This document shows, in pieces, positions 32,001 through 41,249 of a stretch of 64,000 nucleotides of DNA. The DNA is from Irpex lacteus. Its lineage: Eukaryota > Basidiomycota > Agaricomycetes > Polyporales > Irpicaceae. The position numbers and the translations under genes were made by a program. Each line of letters starts with the position of its first letter. The stretch's first letter is position 1. The notes beneath the pieces are model-generated. The model ran no database searches, was not told the origin of the DNA, and worked only from the letters and a program-made list of their open reading frames with translations. The stretch lies in the NCBI GenBank assembly GCA_001986395.2, contig MQVO02000002.1, positions 620,001 to 684,000 of the forward strand, in the 5' to 3' direction.

Positions 32001-35000
32001 ATCGAGTCCACCCGCCTTCCAAATTTCACTCTGATCGCCGGAGACTTCAATCTTCACCATATGCTATGGGAAACGTCTCGTCGTAGCGACGCTCACGCTC
32101 AGGAAGTCATCGAGTTCATGCCGGATGTCGGAGTCTCCCTGCTCAATGCCCCAGACGTCTATACGCACTTCCCCCACCGACGCGCTTTCGCTCCATCTGT
32201 TGACGACCTCGCCTGGATCGATTCAGAACTGATCAATCATCCGCTCACATCTCTCGCTATTGACAGTGAGACTCGCATGGGCTCAGACCACGCTGTTCTC
32301 ATTATCGACATTCCCACCGTACCACACTACGATGCTATCCCTCACATCAAACCTGGTTCTGATGAGGAAAACGAGTTCCTCTTAGAGCTGCTAGACATCT
32401 TTGAGCTACGTTCTCATGATGTCTTCTCCTCTGCTGCTGATCTCGAGGCTTCCTTAGATGCACTCTTCGATGCAACCCAAGCGGCCTTCAACCGCCATGC
32501 GCGAGTCCCTCACATCTCCCAGCATTCCAAACCCTGGTGGAATAGCGAATGTCGCGAGCGATTGGAACAATTCCGCCGCACGAACCGACAGGAAGAACGG
32601 TGGGCTTTCTTCAACGCTGTGCGTCGTGCCAAACGCCATCACTTTGATGCAGTGATCGCTGAGATGGCTGCGAAAAAGCGTGTATGGGACCTCACTGCTT
32701 GGACCAAGCCACGCCCGGTTTCAACTGTTTCCCATATCCGTGGTCAGAATGGTGATACCATTCACTCGTTTGAGCAGTTCGTCGAAAACTGCACCAGTCA
32801 GTTCTACTCCGCGCAGCACCGCCCTGTCGATCTGTCGATTGTCGATGTTCTCGAGCCAAGACCGGAGAGAGACTTTCCCCCTTTCTCTCTTCAAGAGCTG
32901 AGAGAATGCCTATCCGGGACATCTGGACGGTCAGCCCCAGGTCCAGACCACATCACCTGGAACCTGCTGAAACTAATCTTACAGGATCCTGCACTCGAAT
33001 CCTACCTGCTGCGCATCTTCAATGCGTGCATCGAATTCCAATTTTGGCCCTCACAGTTCAAGTCTTCGGTGACTATCATCATCCCTAAACCCAAGAAGCC
33101 AGATTACTCCCTACTCAAAGCGTATAGGCCTATCGTCTTGCTTAATTGCATAGGCAAACTAGGCGAGAAGATGATCGCTAACCGAATGCAGTACGATTGT
33201 GTTCGGTACGGCCTCCTCCACCCTTCGCAATGCGGAGGGGTACGTTCTCATTCGACGGACGATGCGGGCCTCCTCTTGGTGCATCATCTGCGTGCTGCAC
33301 GCGCGGCAGGCTTGCACTCAACTTGTCTAGCCATGGATATTGCCCAATTCTTCCCTTCTGTGAATCACCGACTCCTCATCGCTGTTCTCCGCCGATTAGG
33401 ATTTCACTCATCCCTATGCAAGCTTATCGAGTCCTATCTCCTAGGACGTACCACTCGTTTCCGCTGGAATGACAGGCTATCCGACCCAGTGGACTGTACA
33501 GTTGGTGTCGGTCAAGGCTCTTGCCTATCCCCCCTTTTCTCAGCACTCGTCATCGTACCCGCCCTCTACGTAATCTCCAGAATGCTTCCCAAGGCGACCG
33601 CAATACTTCGGACGTCTCTACTCTTCTTCGTCGATGATGGCACCCTTGTCATCTCCACCGACTCTCTCGGGACCAATGTCTTTCTACTCAAACAACTCTA
33701 CCCACGCATCGTCACAACCTTCGAACGAAGCGGCATTGTTCTCGAGCTTGATAAGCTTGAGCTTTGCCACTTCCCCCGCCCGCGATACACGGGCTCACTT
33801 CCATCACTCTCCATCACCGTTCAAAACTCAACGATAACGCTTCATCCTCAAAGGGTTTGGCGCTATCTTGGGTTCTTCCTCGACTCCTCGCTCAACTTCA
33901 AGTATCATGTTCGCTACTACGCTACCAAAGCCCTTAGTACTGTACGCGGGTATCCTATGCTAGGCAACTCCAACCGAGGACTCGCGCCAGATCAAAAACG
34001 TCGACTCTACATTTCATGTGTCCTTCCAATCCTCACATATGGCTTTCGCCTTTGGTACAATCCCCGCAAACCGCAAAAGTCATTAATCGCCATGCTCTCA
34101 CGAGCACAGGCCGTTGCAGCACGCTGGATCCTCGGAGCCTTTCGTACCTCGCCCATAGGGGGTATGGAAATACTCGCCGGTCTGCTTCCCATTCGCCTTC
34201 ATATCCGCAGGCTCTTTGAGAGATCTATCCTGCGATTTCAACGCCTTCCTACCAACCACATTGTGACCGTAACTGCGACTCCTAAAGTACGCCGCGATCA
34301 CTCGTATTCAGTCGGCTATCCCCTCCATAACATCCTTCCCAATTCATCTTTGCCTCTTCAAATTGCCCACCAATTCTCGCAGCCCAGCCTCGAGACAACC
34401 AGTCACTCTCACCCCGAACTACGGCCCGGAGCCCGTCTTCTCGACATCTTCCATTCTCGTATAACGTTCAATCTTTCTCATCCTAAGAAGACCGCGGACG
34501 ATTTCCCACAGTGGGTAGAAAATCTGCGCACCTTCATCACTCACCTTTCAAATTCCCCTCTCATGGTTTTTGGCTTCACAGACGGGTCAGCGCGAACTGG
34601 AACTCCAGATGTTGCGGCCGCAGCTTACCACCTTTACATTGGACGCATGCGCGTAGCGTCCCATTCCTTCACTTACACGGAAGCGACTGCGTATGACGCC
34701 GAGCTCATCGCTTTAGCTGCTTGTATCACACGGGGTATTGCCTCCACTGATACTGATCTCCACATCTTCACAGACAGCGAAGCCGCTGTTAAATCCATCT
34801 TCGATGTGGGCCCGCACTCAGCTCAATCTACGTCCATTGGCATAGCAACTAGGCTACGTGCATGGTTCACCACCCACCCAGCTGCGCACCTACACCTGCA
34901 CTGGTGTCCTGGCCACGTCGGCATCAATCAAAACGAGCAAGTGGATCAACTCGCTCGCAACGCCCTTGGCGATCCTCATCGAACCCGCCTCACCTCGGTA

Positions 35001-37078
35001 GCCTGGTCTCGGCAACAAGCCAAAAAGAAAGCACTATTGGACTGGGCCAAGATGTGCCGATCTCGCACGTACACTGGTCATCACTTTCTTCGGGGTCGAC
35101 TACCCATCACTCCCACCACTCATAAAGGCGGCCGCTTCCTATCCCGCTTCAAAACCAACGAAGCCGTCGCAAGGGCTGCACGCACTGTGTTATGTCACGC
35201 GCCGATAGGGGAGTACCGGAGACGTTTCTTCCCCCACGAATTCACCTCATGCCCAGACTGCCGAGAATTCCAATCACGAGCACATGTCTTGAGCAAGTGC
35301 ACTCGCTACTGGCGGCCATTCCCCAACTTCATGGAGTTCCTTAAGAATTCGTCGCACCCCGATGCATCATTGCAATCTTTCCTTTCACGCAATCCATCCG
35401 CGTTCACTTTCGCAGATGCACCCCCTTCGTAGTGTAGCTTACCTTACATTACAAAATCTGTTAGTGCAGACATCCGCACGGCGCGACTTTTTGTCATTCA
35501 CTCAATAGGTAGTTAGACACTGCTTATTACCCTCTTGTACTTTACATTTGTCCCTAGCTCCGCTGACAATAATAATAGGATTTAAAAAAAAAAAAAAAAA
35601 AGACCAGTACGTCTGACCCTACAGCTTATTCATACTTCACAGCAACTCACATTCGCGTATCTACTATCCAGCCACGATATTCGGCCACCGCATCCCCGCC
35701 CCAATCCTCTTCGCGCCCATCGGTATCAACAAGCTCTACAGCCCCAAAGGCGAACTCGTACCCGCCACCATCGCCGGAGAGCTCGGGCTGCCGTACTGCC
35801 TCTCCACCGCAGCGTCGCAGAGCATCGAAGATGTCGCCGCTGCGAACGACAAGGCCGCTGAAGCTCGGAACGAGAGTAACAGCGTTCACGCGTATGATGG
35901 TATGTCGAAGCCTTAATTTCAAGGCTCTTAGTCCTAGGAAAGAGTGCTCACTGTTACGGTCATGATGATAGGCCCGAACGGCGGGAACGCCAAGAGCCCG
36001 CGGTTCTTCCAGCTCTATATGGGCCACGACGACGAAGTGACGCTGTCGTTGCTGAACAGGGCGTGGAAGTCGGGGTTCGACGTCCTCATGCTTACGACCG
36101 ATACGTGGCAGCTTGGGTGGCGTCCCACCGATATCAATATCGCGAACTACGTGTATGTCCTTTCTTCTCGATATACGCACGAGGGTCTACTGACGATGCA
36201 CACCACTTCGTTTCCAGCTTCTACTATGGCGGCACCGTAAGTCACATACATACGCCTTCGCTAGTGCCAAGACTCACCACCAGTATCGGTTATTTTAACA
36301 CTACTAGGTTGGAAACGAAGTCGGAGCCTCGGACCCCGCCTTCATCAAGAAATACGGCAAGGAATTCGAGAAAGACAGCGGGAAATGGATCGACTCGAGT
36401 GTCTGGCACGGCAAGGCGCACACTTGGGACAAGATCAAGTGGCTCATCGAGCAGGTTCGTCCCTTCCTTCCCTTCCCTGCTCCTTACACCTGCAACCAAA
36501 AATAAAATATCGACTTCTTATAATACTTAGTGGAACCGTATCTCTGGAGGCAGACCGTTCGTCATCAAAGGCATTCAGAACGCCCAGGATGCGCTTAAGG
36601 CGTATGAGGTAGGCTGTGCGGGTATCGTCGTCACGAACCACGCCGGGAGACAAGTCGACGGGGCCGTTGGGAGCTTGGAGGTTCTCCCCGAGATCGTCGA
36701 AGCCGTCGGAGACAGTACGTACACCTCCACCTCTCACTCACCTCTCTCTCACCTTACTCACTCACCTCACCTCGCCCCCACCTCGCAGAACTAACCATCC
36801 TCTTCGACTCGGGCATCCGCACCGGCTCCGACGTCTTCAAAGCCCTCGCCCTCGGCGCACACGCCGTCATGATCGGCCGTCTCTACGTCTGGGGCATGGC
36901 GCACGAGGGCGAGGCGGGGTGCCGGCACGTGCTGAAGAGCCTTCTCGCTGACCTCGATATTACGATGACTGTTGCTGGGTATCGCAGTATCAAGGAGGAT
37001 GTGTGGAGGAATGGGGAGGCGGTGAGGTTTAATCCGTATGGGGTGCCGCCTGGGCCTGGGGAGCATGCGAAGCTGTAG
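29057..37078 (+). CDS. FMN-dependent alpha-hydroxy-acid oxidase/dehydrogenase, split by a LINE
   Basis: Nine exons, 29057-29147, 29203-29323, 29386-29453, 35672-35899, 35972-36152, 36218-36236, 36308-36454, 36531-36714 and 36789-37078, give 442 residues with exact phase. The family oxidises 2-hydroxy acids such as lactate using [13 protein letters not shown] carries the catalytic His and the substrate Arg, [18 protein letters not shown] and AVMIGR bind the FMN phosphate, and [15 protein letters not shown] opens the barrel. No cytochrome b5 domain is present, so it is not a flavocytochrome b2; the closest type I recall is lactate 2-monooxygenase. Intron 3 (29454-35671) contains a full LINE and is 6.2 kb; without it the intron would be 65 nt. 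Expression therefore depends on splicing an exceptionally long intron. Confidence 0.85.
29449..29461 (+). repeat. Target-site duplication, left copy
   Basis: GACCAGTACGTCT occurs here and again at 35602-35614, exactly flanking the LINE. The copies are identical over 13 bases. Position 29454 is the GT of the intron 3 donor, so the duplicated segment spans the exon-intron border. Confidence 0.95.
29665..31575 (+). CDS. LINE ORF1, nucleic-acid-binding protein with zinc knuckles
   Basis: The 636-residue product begins at an ATG 203 bases into the element. The first 350 residues are Pro/Ala/Thr-rich and probably disordered. A globular part follows (about 370-510). Three zinc-knuckle-like motifs end the protein: [14 protein letters not shown] (CX2CX4HX4C), [13 protein letters not shown] and [15 protein letters not shown] (CX2CX3HX6C). 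ORF1 proteins of such elements bind the element RNA and form the particle with ORF2. Its TGA stop overlaps the ORF2 start in the sequence ATGA. Confidence 0.9.
   Translation: MTEPSHSEGGPPPGFREASPMSDMYLTPPPRAQDLSMDLVQPQHAQAPQDVIPLASHSAASLAPPNHIPQIPSVSAGPDAFVASGAEADQELFGPEPDDQDNTPMDDDYTPPFTVHVNYGNIEQVNESLPVFAASLSTLAAYLTEPIVVQRIRDLAREPDHFDNTVTPIYNNLRSLLNQWNNILDRDVRISRPLTAPLRPQQASSNTVAPPSTSASTVTHRPAPPAPTIVPTPSVPRKLKVGGAPAHYTVQTTLPFVPIQPAPPPIPVATRPPPTFAQAVKSNPKNAVLDAAKMLASMMPDAPAATVFDMASRMAPSRPANRAVVKHAPRDASKVITVKPIEGTSVTVSQIPNDKKLLSAFSIMYEEAKLDGRVPEDAPDVLFVRWMNQTLHVQFRASPPDGTENIIESFWRACPGLSSAQPAISKFRFRNGVLYRRVPFSDPANANSSASLADIKSQLLSQPAWEGITIIGNPRVQMTEGSTFGNVFVDFHDSSTSRCMRQVMRQVVYINSTICRAVQAHNFRPAVPRCAICQRWGHSSQICRSPVVRCPICAQAHDERDHDQQAAHAPTKCFNCGEAHRADSPSCSFFQNRRDREWIQNHQPSSQTQRTIPFIDLRQREKARRNTRIGMGRITS
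31572..35432 (+). CDS. LINE ORF2, endonuclease-reverse transcriptase-RNase H
   Basis: The 1286-residue polyprotein starts on the ATGA that ends ORF1. The N-terminal AP-type endonuclease shows [23 protein letters not shown] and GSDHAVL. The reverse transcriptase (about 500-760) shows [29 protein letters not shown] and the catalytic FVDD (about 686). RNase H (about 995-1135) keeps the four acids in [22 protein letters not shown] and EQVDQLA. A CX2C...HX4C motif ([17 protein letters not shown]) closes the protein. All catalytic residues seen are intact, so the element looks capable of target-primed reverse transcription. Confidence 0.92.
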   Translation: MSIPAPPQYNPDVFRVVSFNANHTPNNTAAILQHFVSVDAIFIQEPSYSVLKRVPSPTNPDGDEFFGTQAQSADWLLLEVRDLQQARVACYVNRRWSGANPRTRHDIISHPHLLCFSLMFGTTERFFLNVYSHPDNHASTKALIESTRLPNFTLIAGDFNLHHMLWETSRRSDAHAQEVIEFMPDVGVSLLNAPDVYTHFPHRRAFAPSVDDLAWIDSELINHPLTSLAIDSETRMGSDHAVLIIDIPTVPHYDAIPHIKPGSDEENEFLLELLDIFELRSHDVFSSAADLEASLDALFDATQAAFNRHARVPHISQHSKPWWNSECRERLEQFRRTNRQEERWAFFNAVRRAKRHHFDAVIAEMAAKKRVWDLTAWTKPRPVSTVSHIRGQNGDTIHSFEQFVENCTSQFYSAQHRPVDLSIVDVLEPRPERDFPPFSLQELRECLSGTSGRSAPGPDHITWNLLKLILQDPALESYLLRIFNACIEFQFWPSQFKSSVTIIIPKPKKPDYSLLKAYRPIVLLNCIGKLGEKMIANRMQYDCVRYGLLHPSQCGGVRSHSTDDAGLLLVHHLRAARAAGLHSTCLAMDIAQFFPSVNHRLLIAVLRRLGFHSSLCKLIESYLLGRTTRFRWNDRLSDPVDCTVGVGQGSCLSPLFSALVIVPALYVISRMLPKATAILRTSLLFFVDDGTLVISTDSLGTNVFLLKQLYPRIVTTFERSGIVLELDKLELCHFPRPRYTGSLPSLSITVQNSTITLHPQRVWRYLGFFLDSSLNFKYHVRYYATKALSTVRGYPMLGNSNRGLAPDQKRRLYISCVLPILTYGFRLWYNPRKPQKSLIAMLSRAQAVAARWILGAFRTSPIGGMEILAGLLPIRLHIRRLFERSILRFQRLPTNHIVTVTATPKVRRDHSYSVGYPLHNILPNSSLPLQIAHQFSQPSLETTSHSHPELRPGARLLDIFHSRITFNLSHPKKTADDFPQWVENLRTFITHLSNSPLMVFGFTDGSARTGTPDVAAAAYHLYIGRMRVASHSFTYTEATAYDAELIALAACITRGIASTDTDLHIFTDSEAAVKSIFDVGPHSAQSTSIGIATRLRAWFTTHPAAHLHLHWCPGHVGINQNEQVDQLARNALGDPHRTRLTSVAWSRQQAKKKALLDWAKMCRSRTYTGHHFLRGRLPITPTTHKGGRFLSRFKTNEAVARAARTVLCHAPIGEYRRRFFPHEFTSCPDCREFQSRAHVLSKCTRYWRPFPNFMEFLKNSSHPDASLQSFLSRNPSAFTFADAPPS
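35602..35614 (+). repeat. Target-site duplication, right copy
   Basis: Second copy of GACCAGTACGTCT, directly after the poly(A) tract. It restores the original donor sequence at 35607, but with no upstream exon attached to it. Confidence 0.95.
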
Positions 37079-37485
37079 ATTTAAAGGGCAGGAGATTTGA
37101 TGTGTCCGTTTGAATGTAGACTGGATATGAATCGATGAGTTTGGGTATCGCATAGCTATAGAAGATCTGACGTGAACTTGGATGTGAATGTGACTTGTAC
37201 ATGCACAGTCGGCCCATGTTCTTCCTCACTTCATACGCCGCAATAGTACAGGTATAGCGCCAGTCAGTCCGTAAGACTTAAAGTGCTACTGTTCCTTCCG
37301 GGGATAGGGGTGAAGAGCATGTCAAGTTGTACATAGATGCAAGATTATGAATTGCTAGATAAAAATAAGCGCGCGATAAGATAAAAAAGATCTAGAAGTA
37401 AATGTATGGCACTAGTACAGTCCCCGTCCAATCCAATATACCTGGTATAGTCCGCGAAACCTTTCCGTCTGGGTGTATGTAGTTG

Positions 37486-38735
37486 CTAGGGTATACGTAC
37501 ACTCTGACCTTCGTCAGGGACAGCCTCCCAAACGTCTACCGGTTCTTCATCCCCATCCTCGTCCTCCTGATAATCATCCTCATACTCCGATCCATCAGAC
37601 ATCTCTCCCTCTCCCGCCGCAAGTCCCGGCAATATAAGCTGCTCAAGCCCCATATCATGACACCTCGTCATCCTCAACAACATCCCCAGCCCCATCCTAT
37701 CCTCCGTCCCTCCACCTCCCCCTCCTCCTCCTCCTCCCCCACCCCCGTTAAGCTCGTCCCAGGCGTCGTCCGGGATGTCCTCTGCTCTGCGTCCGAAGGT
37801 GGAGCGGATGGCGCCGGGGTAGTTGTGTGCGACGAGGAAGTAGCAGAGGGCTGAGCCTATGTGTGAGAGTAGTGGCATTAGGAGTAAGTTAGTACTAGTG
37901 TAGTGTACGGATTGGGGAGAAGGTGAAAGATGGGATGAACGTACATATCCCGCTGATGAGTTGCTCGTTGTGGAGCTTCCGCGATTCTTCTCGCGCGCGT
38001 TCGTGTTGATGCTTCTTCGTCCTCAGCGTGTCCGTACCACCCTGGGTTTCGTCCTCCTCGTCGGTGAAGAGCTCAGGGAACGCGTCCCCGAGGTGATACA
38101 GCCTCTTGCACGCAGGACATACGCGCGATTTCATCCTACTAAGGTTATACCACGCGATCTACCATTAACACTATTGACTTTTCAAATTCACTCACACCAA
38201 GAAAGTAATCCGAACGCACCATAGCAGTCTCCTCAGGCAAAACGCAACACAACATCTCCAGCACCTCTCTCTGGCCGAACTCGGCGCACAGCGGGTCGTC
38301 CAGGGAGACTGGCGCTGCGATTTTGGAGGCGAGGAAGGTCTTGACGTCGCGTACGCGTGGGCCGTCGCCGAGGTCTTCGACGCAGGGGGTGCGGAGAGTT
38401 GGGGGGACGGCGGAGGGGTCTGGTTGGATGGATGCGAGGTATTGGTGCATACGTGAGATGGAGTTAGCATTGTCTTCGCCCGTGTTTGGTGATGGGAGTT
38501 CTTGCGCAGGGGTTTGGACGTCCTTGACCTGAGGGAGACCAACGTCTAAAAGTTGCGTAGGTACCTCTCCTTCGTAGGTGTGGGTTGGCGATGATGAGGG
38601 TAGAGGAAGTTGTTCAGGAGAAGGAGAATTCGAGGAAATTGGTGAATCGACAGCCTGCTTGGCCTGAACTTGTTTCTGCTTTTGTTTCTTTGCTTGCAGC
38701 TTCTTCTTTTTCTTTGAGTTACATGGACCTGGCAT
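37486..38735 (-). CDS. Unknown Lys-rich protein with poly-Gly and acidic tail
   Basis: Exons 38735-38196, 38158-37945 and 37856-37486 join in phase to 374 residues. Intron 1 is only 37 nt; intron 2 has a TACTAAC branch site. The N-terminus is strongly basic (SKKKKKLQAKKQKQKQ), suggesting nuclear or RNA-related localisation. The middle has VLPEETAMVRSDYFLG and CPACKRLYHLGD, a CXXC-H arrangement that could bind zinc. The C-terminal part has a run of 13 glycines and a Glu/Asp-rich end. It appears to be a conserved fungal protein of unknown role. It converges with the FMN-enzyme gene, whose stop is 407 bases away. Confidence 0.7.
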
Positions 38736-39249
38736 TGCTGAGGTTATTGGATGAGTTTGGCGCGAGAGAACGGACGTTGGCAAGCCCAGTGGTGGCAGTC
38801 GCGCTCAGGCTTGGCCTACAAGATGGCTGCCACGTGATCGTGTCACAAAGCGCTTGAGGTTTCGCTGAGTTTCTCGCCGGCTGCGACTTGGGTGCGACTT
38901 CAACCTTCAAGTTGTTGACAAACTTGAAAGCTTTACACCGGTTACACTTCTCATTTCTGTCAAGTTACCTATCTGTTTGTCAAGTCTTCTGTCAAGCTCG
39001 TCAACTTCAGGAAAGTACTGCCTCTACGACTCTCATAAGAACGTACTAGTATCAATACCGTGACTATCTGGGCACTGGCATGGATATATTACTCATCGAA
39101 GCTTTCAGGACAATAACATGGCACGGATTAACGTAGCTCTTATCGTAGCTCATGCATCATATATGGCAGTCACCCTCAGACTCTAGTAGAGTGCATGGAG
39201 GCTGGTTTATGAGCCTACCTAAGGCCTCAGACCGCTACCTCCTACGGAG
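38736..39249. other. Intergenic, no gene seen
   Basis: About 500 bases with short repeats of AACTTGA and GTCAAG type near 38905-39010, otherwise featureless. It may contain decayed first-exon sequence of the following pseudogene. Confidence 0.35.
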
Positions 39250-41030
39250 GTGTTTACTGGGTTCTGTTCACCATCACCATCGCAACACGGGCCTCATACG
39301 AGGGTCAGAATGTGAAATCGCAGAAGCGTGGCGAATGGTGACCATCACTCTGTAAGTGTGTGGATTCTACCCAAACTCATACAATCACTGACTTATATAT
39401 CGCTATAGATTCTCAAACATTCTGGCTCATTTATCTCGCGCAGCGAGATTTATGGCTCCTTCGAGTAACGTCTGGTAGAGGTCTCAACGGTGCTTATTTT
39501 TGACGTACGTCTTGCTCATCTGCAAGTTTCGCTCATATCCTTACACCGCGTAGCCCTAGCCCGACAATGACACTCGGTGAGTACTCGTGACGAGCGAAGT
39601 CGCTGACAGCGGTAGCATAGAGTCATGCTAGTCAGTGATGGCAGCTGCGCAGTTGAGTCGCAAGGGCCACTGATACTATCGGCTCGGCCCCAGGGCTATT
39701 CACACTTCACGATCATTTCTGTCGAGCCTCACACTGGCAGTGACTATTCCTTGCATCTAATAGGACAGATTCCTACCGCAACCGCCCTTCCTGTTCGCCA
39801 CATAATTTCAGGCGAGTCAATGCAAGGATAAGAACCAGGCATTTGTGGCTAACGCAACTCTGGTATGATATTGCATCCTTGCCAGTACTTGAGCTGCTAA
39901 ATGCTGACGGGATGAAAAGCTCGCAGAACTCAACACTTAGACGAAGTGAAGAGGCTCATTTCCTTAGTCACAGTGCGGTGCGCGCTTTTGCACTCCCACG
40001 AAGTCTGAATATACCCAAATACTCGGTTAGTCAAGTGAGGGTACAAGGCCTCATTTTAGGGCGCGGGCAGTGCGTATGATGATGTCGAAACTTACATCTG
40101 CTTCATACAGAGATCGCGTCTCTCAACTTGACTCTTTGCTGTACCCATCTCGAAGACTAGGTGCACAGTACGTAAGTGCCGAGGCCTTGGAACTTGCCTT
40201 GCTAGGACCGTACATACTCAGCAATCACACCGCGGAAATGCTCGGAATGCAATGCAAGCGGGCAATGCGAGTAGGTTTGCCACGATCCGCTCGGGCATCT
40301 GCGGTACTGACAGCGAGCTGTAAGAAGCCTTCTTGCCAATGATTCATGAATGCAGACGTCTCTGGCCACATCCGGTAATATTAGGACTATGCACTCCGCT
40401 CTTAAAAGGCCTCCAAGTTCTATCGTCCCTCCTAGTCCCATCCACCATATTACGTGGCTTGAGCGGCCCAGTTCGGCCGCGCGAGGCTCATGACCCCTCC
40501 ACCTAACGAGCAACGTCTTGTAGATGCTCCGTTGTTGTTTGTTTCGGCGTACGTTTGATTGTCTTACACGCCTCCTGGACTTACTTGAACGCCACTTACC
40601 CAGAGTGTCGACGACTATCCCTGTGAGTGACCGTGATACTCTCTTAGCATCTTACATTCTGCTGAAAGTGATATCCGGCAGGGCTTCATATCTGACGACT
40701 GTATTATACCCATCTTCTTTGTGAGTTCAAGAACATCATGCAGTCTTTATCCGAGGTGATTCACTGAAATACTAATGCTGACGAATCCATCAGGGAATCT
40801 CACAATGCCTTATCACAGTCAGAGTGGCCTTCGCTGACGATTACGATGACCGGGACCGGACACCGACGGTGCAACTTGCTAGTTGCATCCAATTTGCTAA
40901 GAACGACGAAAAAGGACACACACAGTACAGAATGGCAACTTCTGCGACATCGTCCAGAGAGACTATCTCTACGTATCCCGAAAATGAAGTAGCTGCTAAG
41001 GTTGAGAAGGACGTGGTGAATGTCGTGTAA
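39250..41030 (+). pseudogene. Decayed seven-helix protein paralogue remnants
   Basis: Several pieces align with exons of paralogues A and B. An exon-2-like piece (39250-39351) has an 8-base length change and a stop. An exon-3-like piece (39411-39504) reads ILAHLSRAARFMAPSSN and keeps the GTACGTC donor. A second exon-3-like piece (about 40455-40550) carries MTPPPNEQRLVDAPLLFVSA with a frameshift upstream. Next come an exon-4-like piece (about 40603-40620), exon 8 (DDCIIPIFF, about 40680-40721) and a complete exon 9 (GISQCLITVR to the stop at 41030). Exons 5-7 are missing or unrecognisable. Two exon-3 pieces suggest at least two fused or nested dead copies, in the same orientation as A and B. 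Confidence 0.7.
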
Positions 41031-41249
41031 TACAAGGCTAGCGAAAGATGTATACCTGAATGACAAAAGGCTGATGAGACGTGAATACCTGAACAACGAT
41101 TCTGTGCGAGTTTCTCTACTTGTTACAGAGTTAGAGGTGGTATCTAATTCGAGTCTGTATCCCTCGCAGTGTGACTACCACAACATATTACGCTTACAAC
41201 AATCACCTTTATCAATTGAAAAGGCACAGGAAGGCTAGGTGCGCCACTA

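Larger units (their letters stand above)
29462..35601 (+). mobile_element. Full-length Tad1-like non-LTR retrotransposon (LINE)
   Basis: The 6140-bp element has a 203-bp 5' leader, two intact long frames, a 151-bp 3' leader and an 18-base poly(A) end (35584-35601). It is flanked by identical 13-bp target-site duplications. ORF1 has zinc knuckles, and ORF2 has endonuclease, reverse transcriptase, RNase H and a terminal zinc motif, the arrangement known from the fungal Tad1 clade. Intact frames and perfect duplications indicate recent insertion. It lies in the same direction as the host gene. Confidence 0.93.

Noticed and set aside
31813..35125. Many short frames inside the LINE
   Set aside because: All are antisense or out-of-frame shadows of ORF2.
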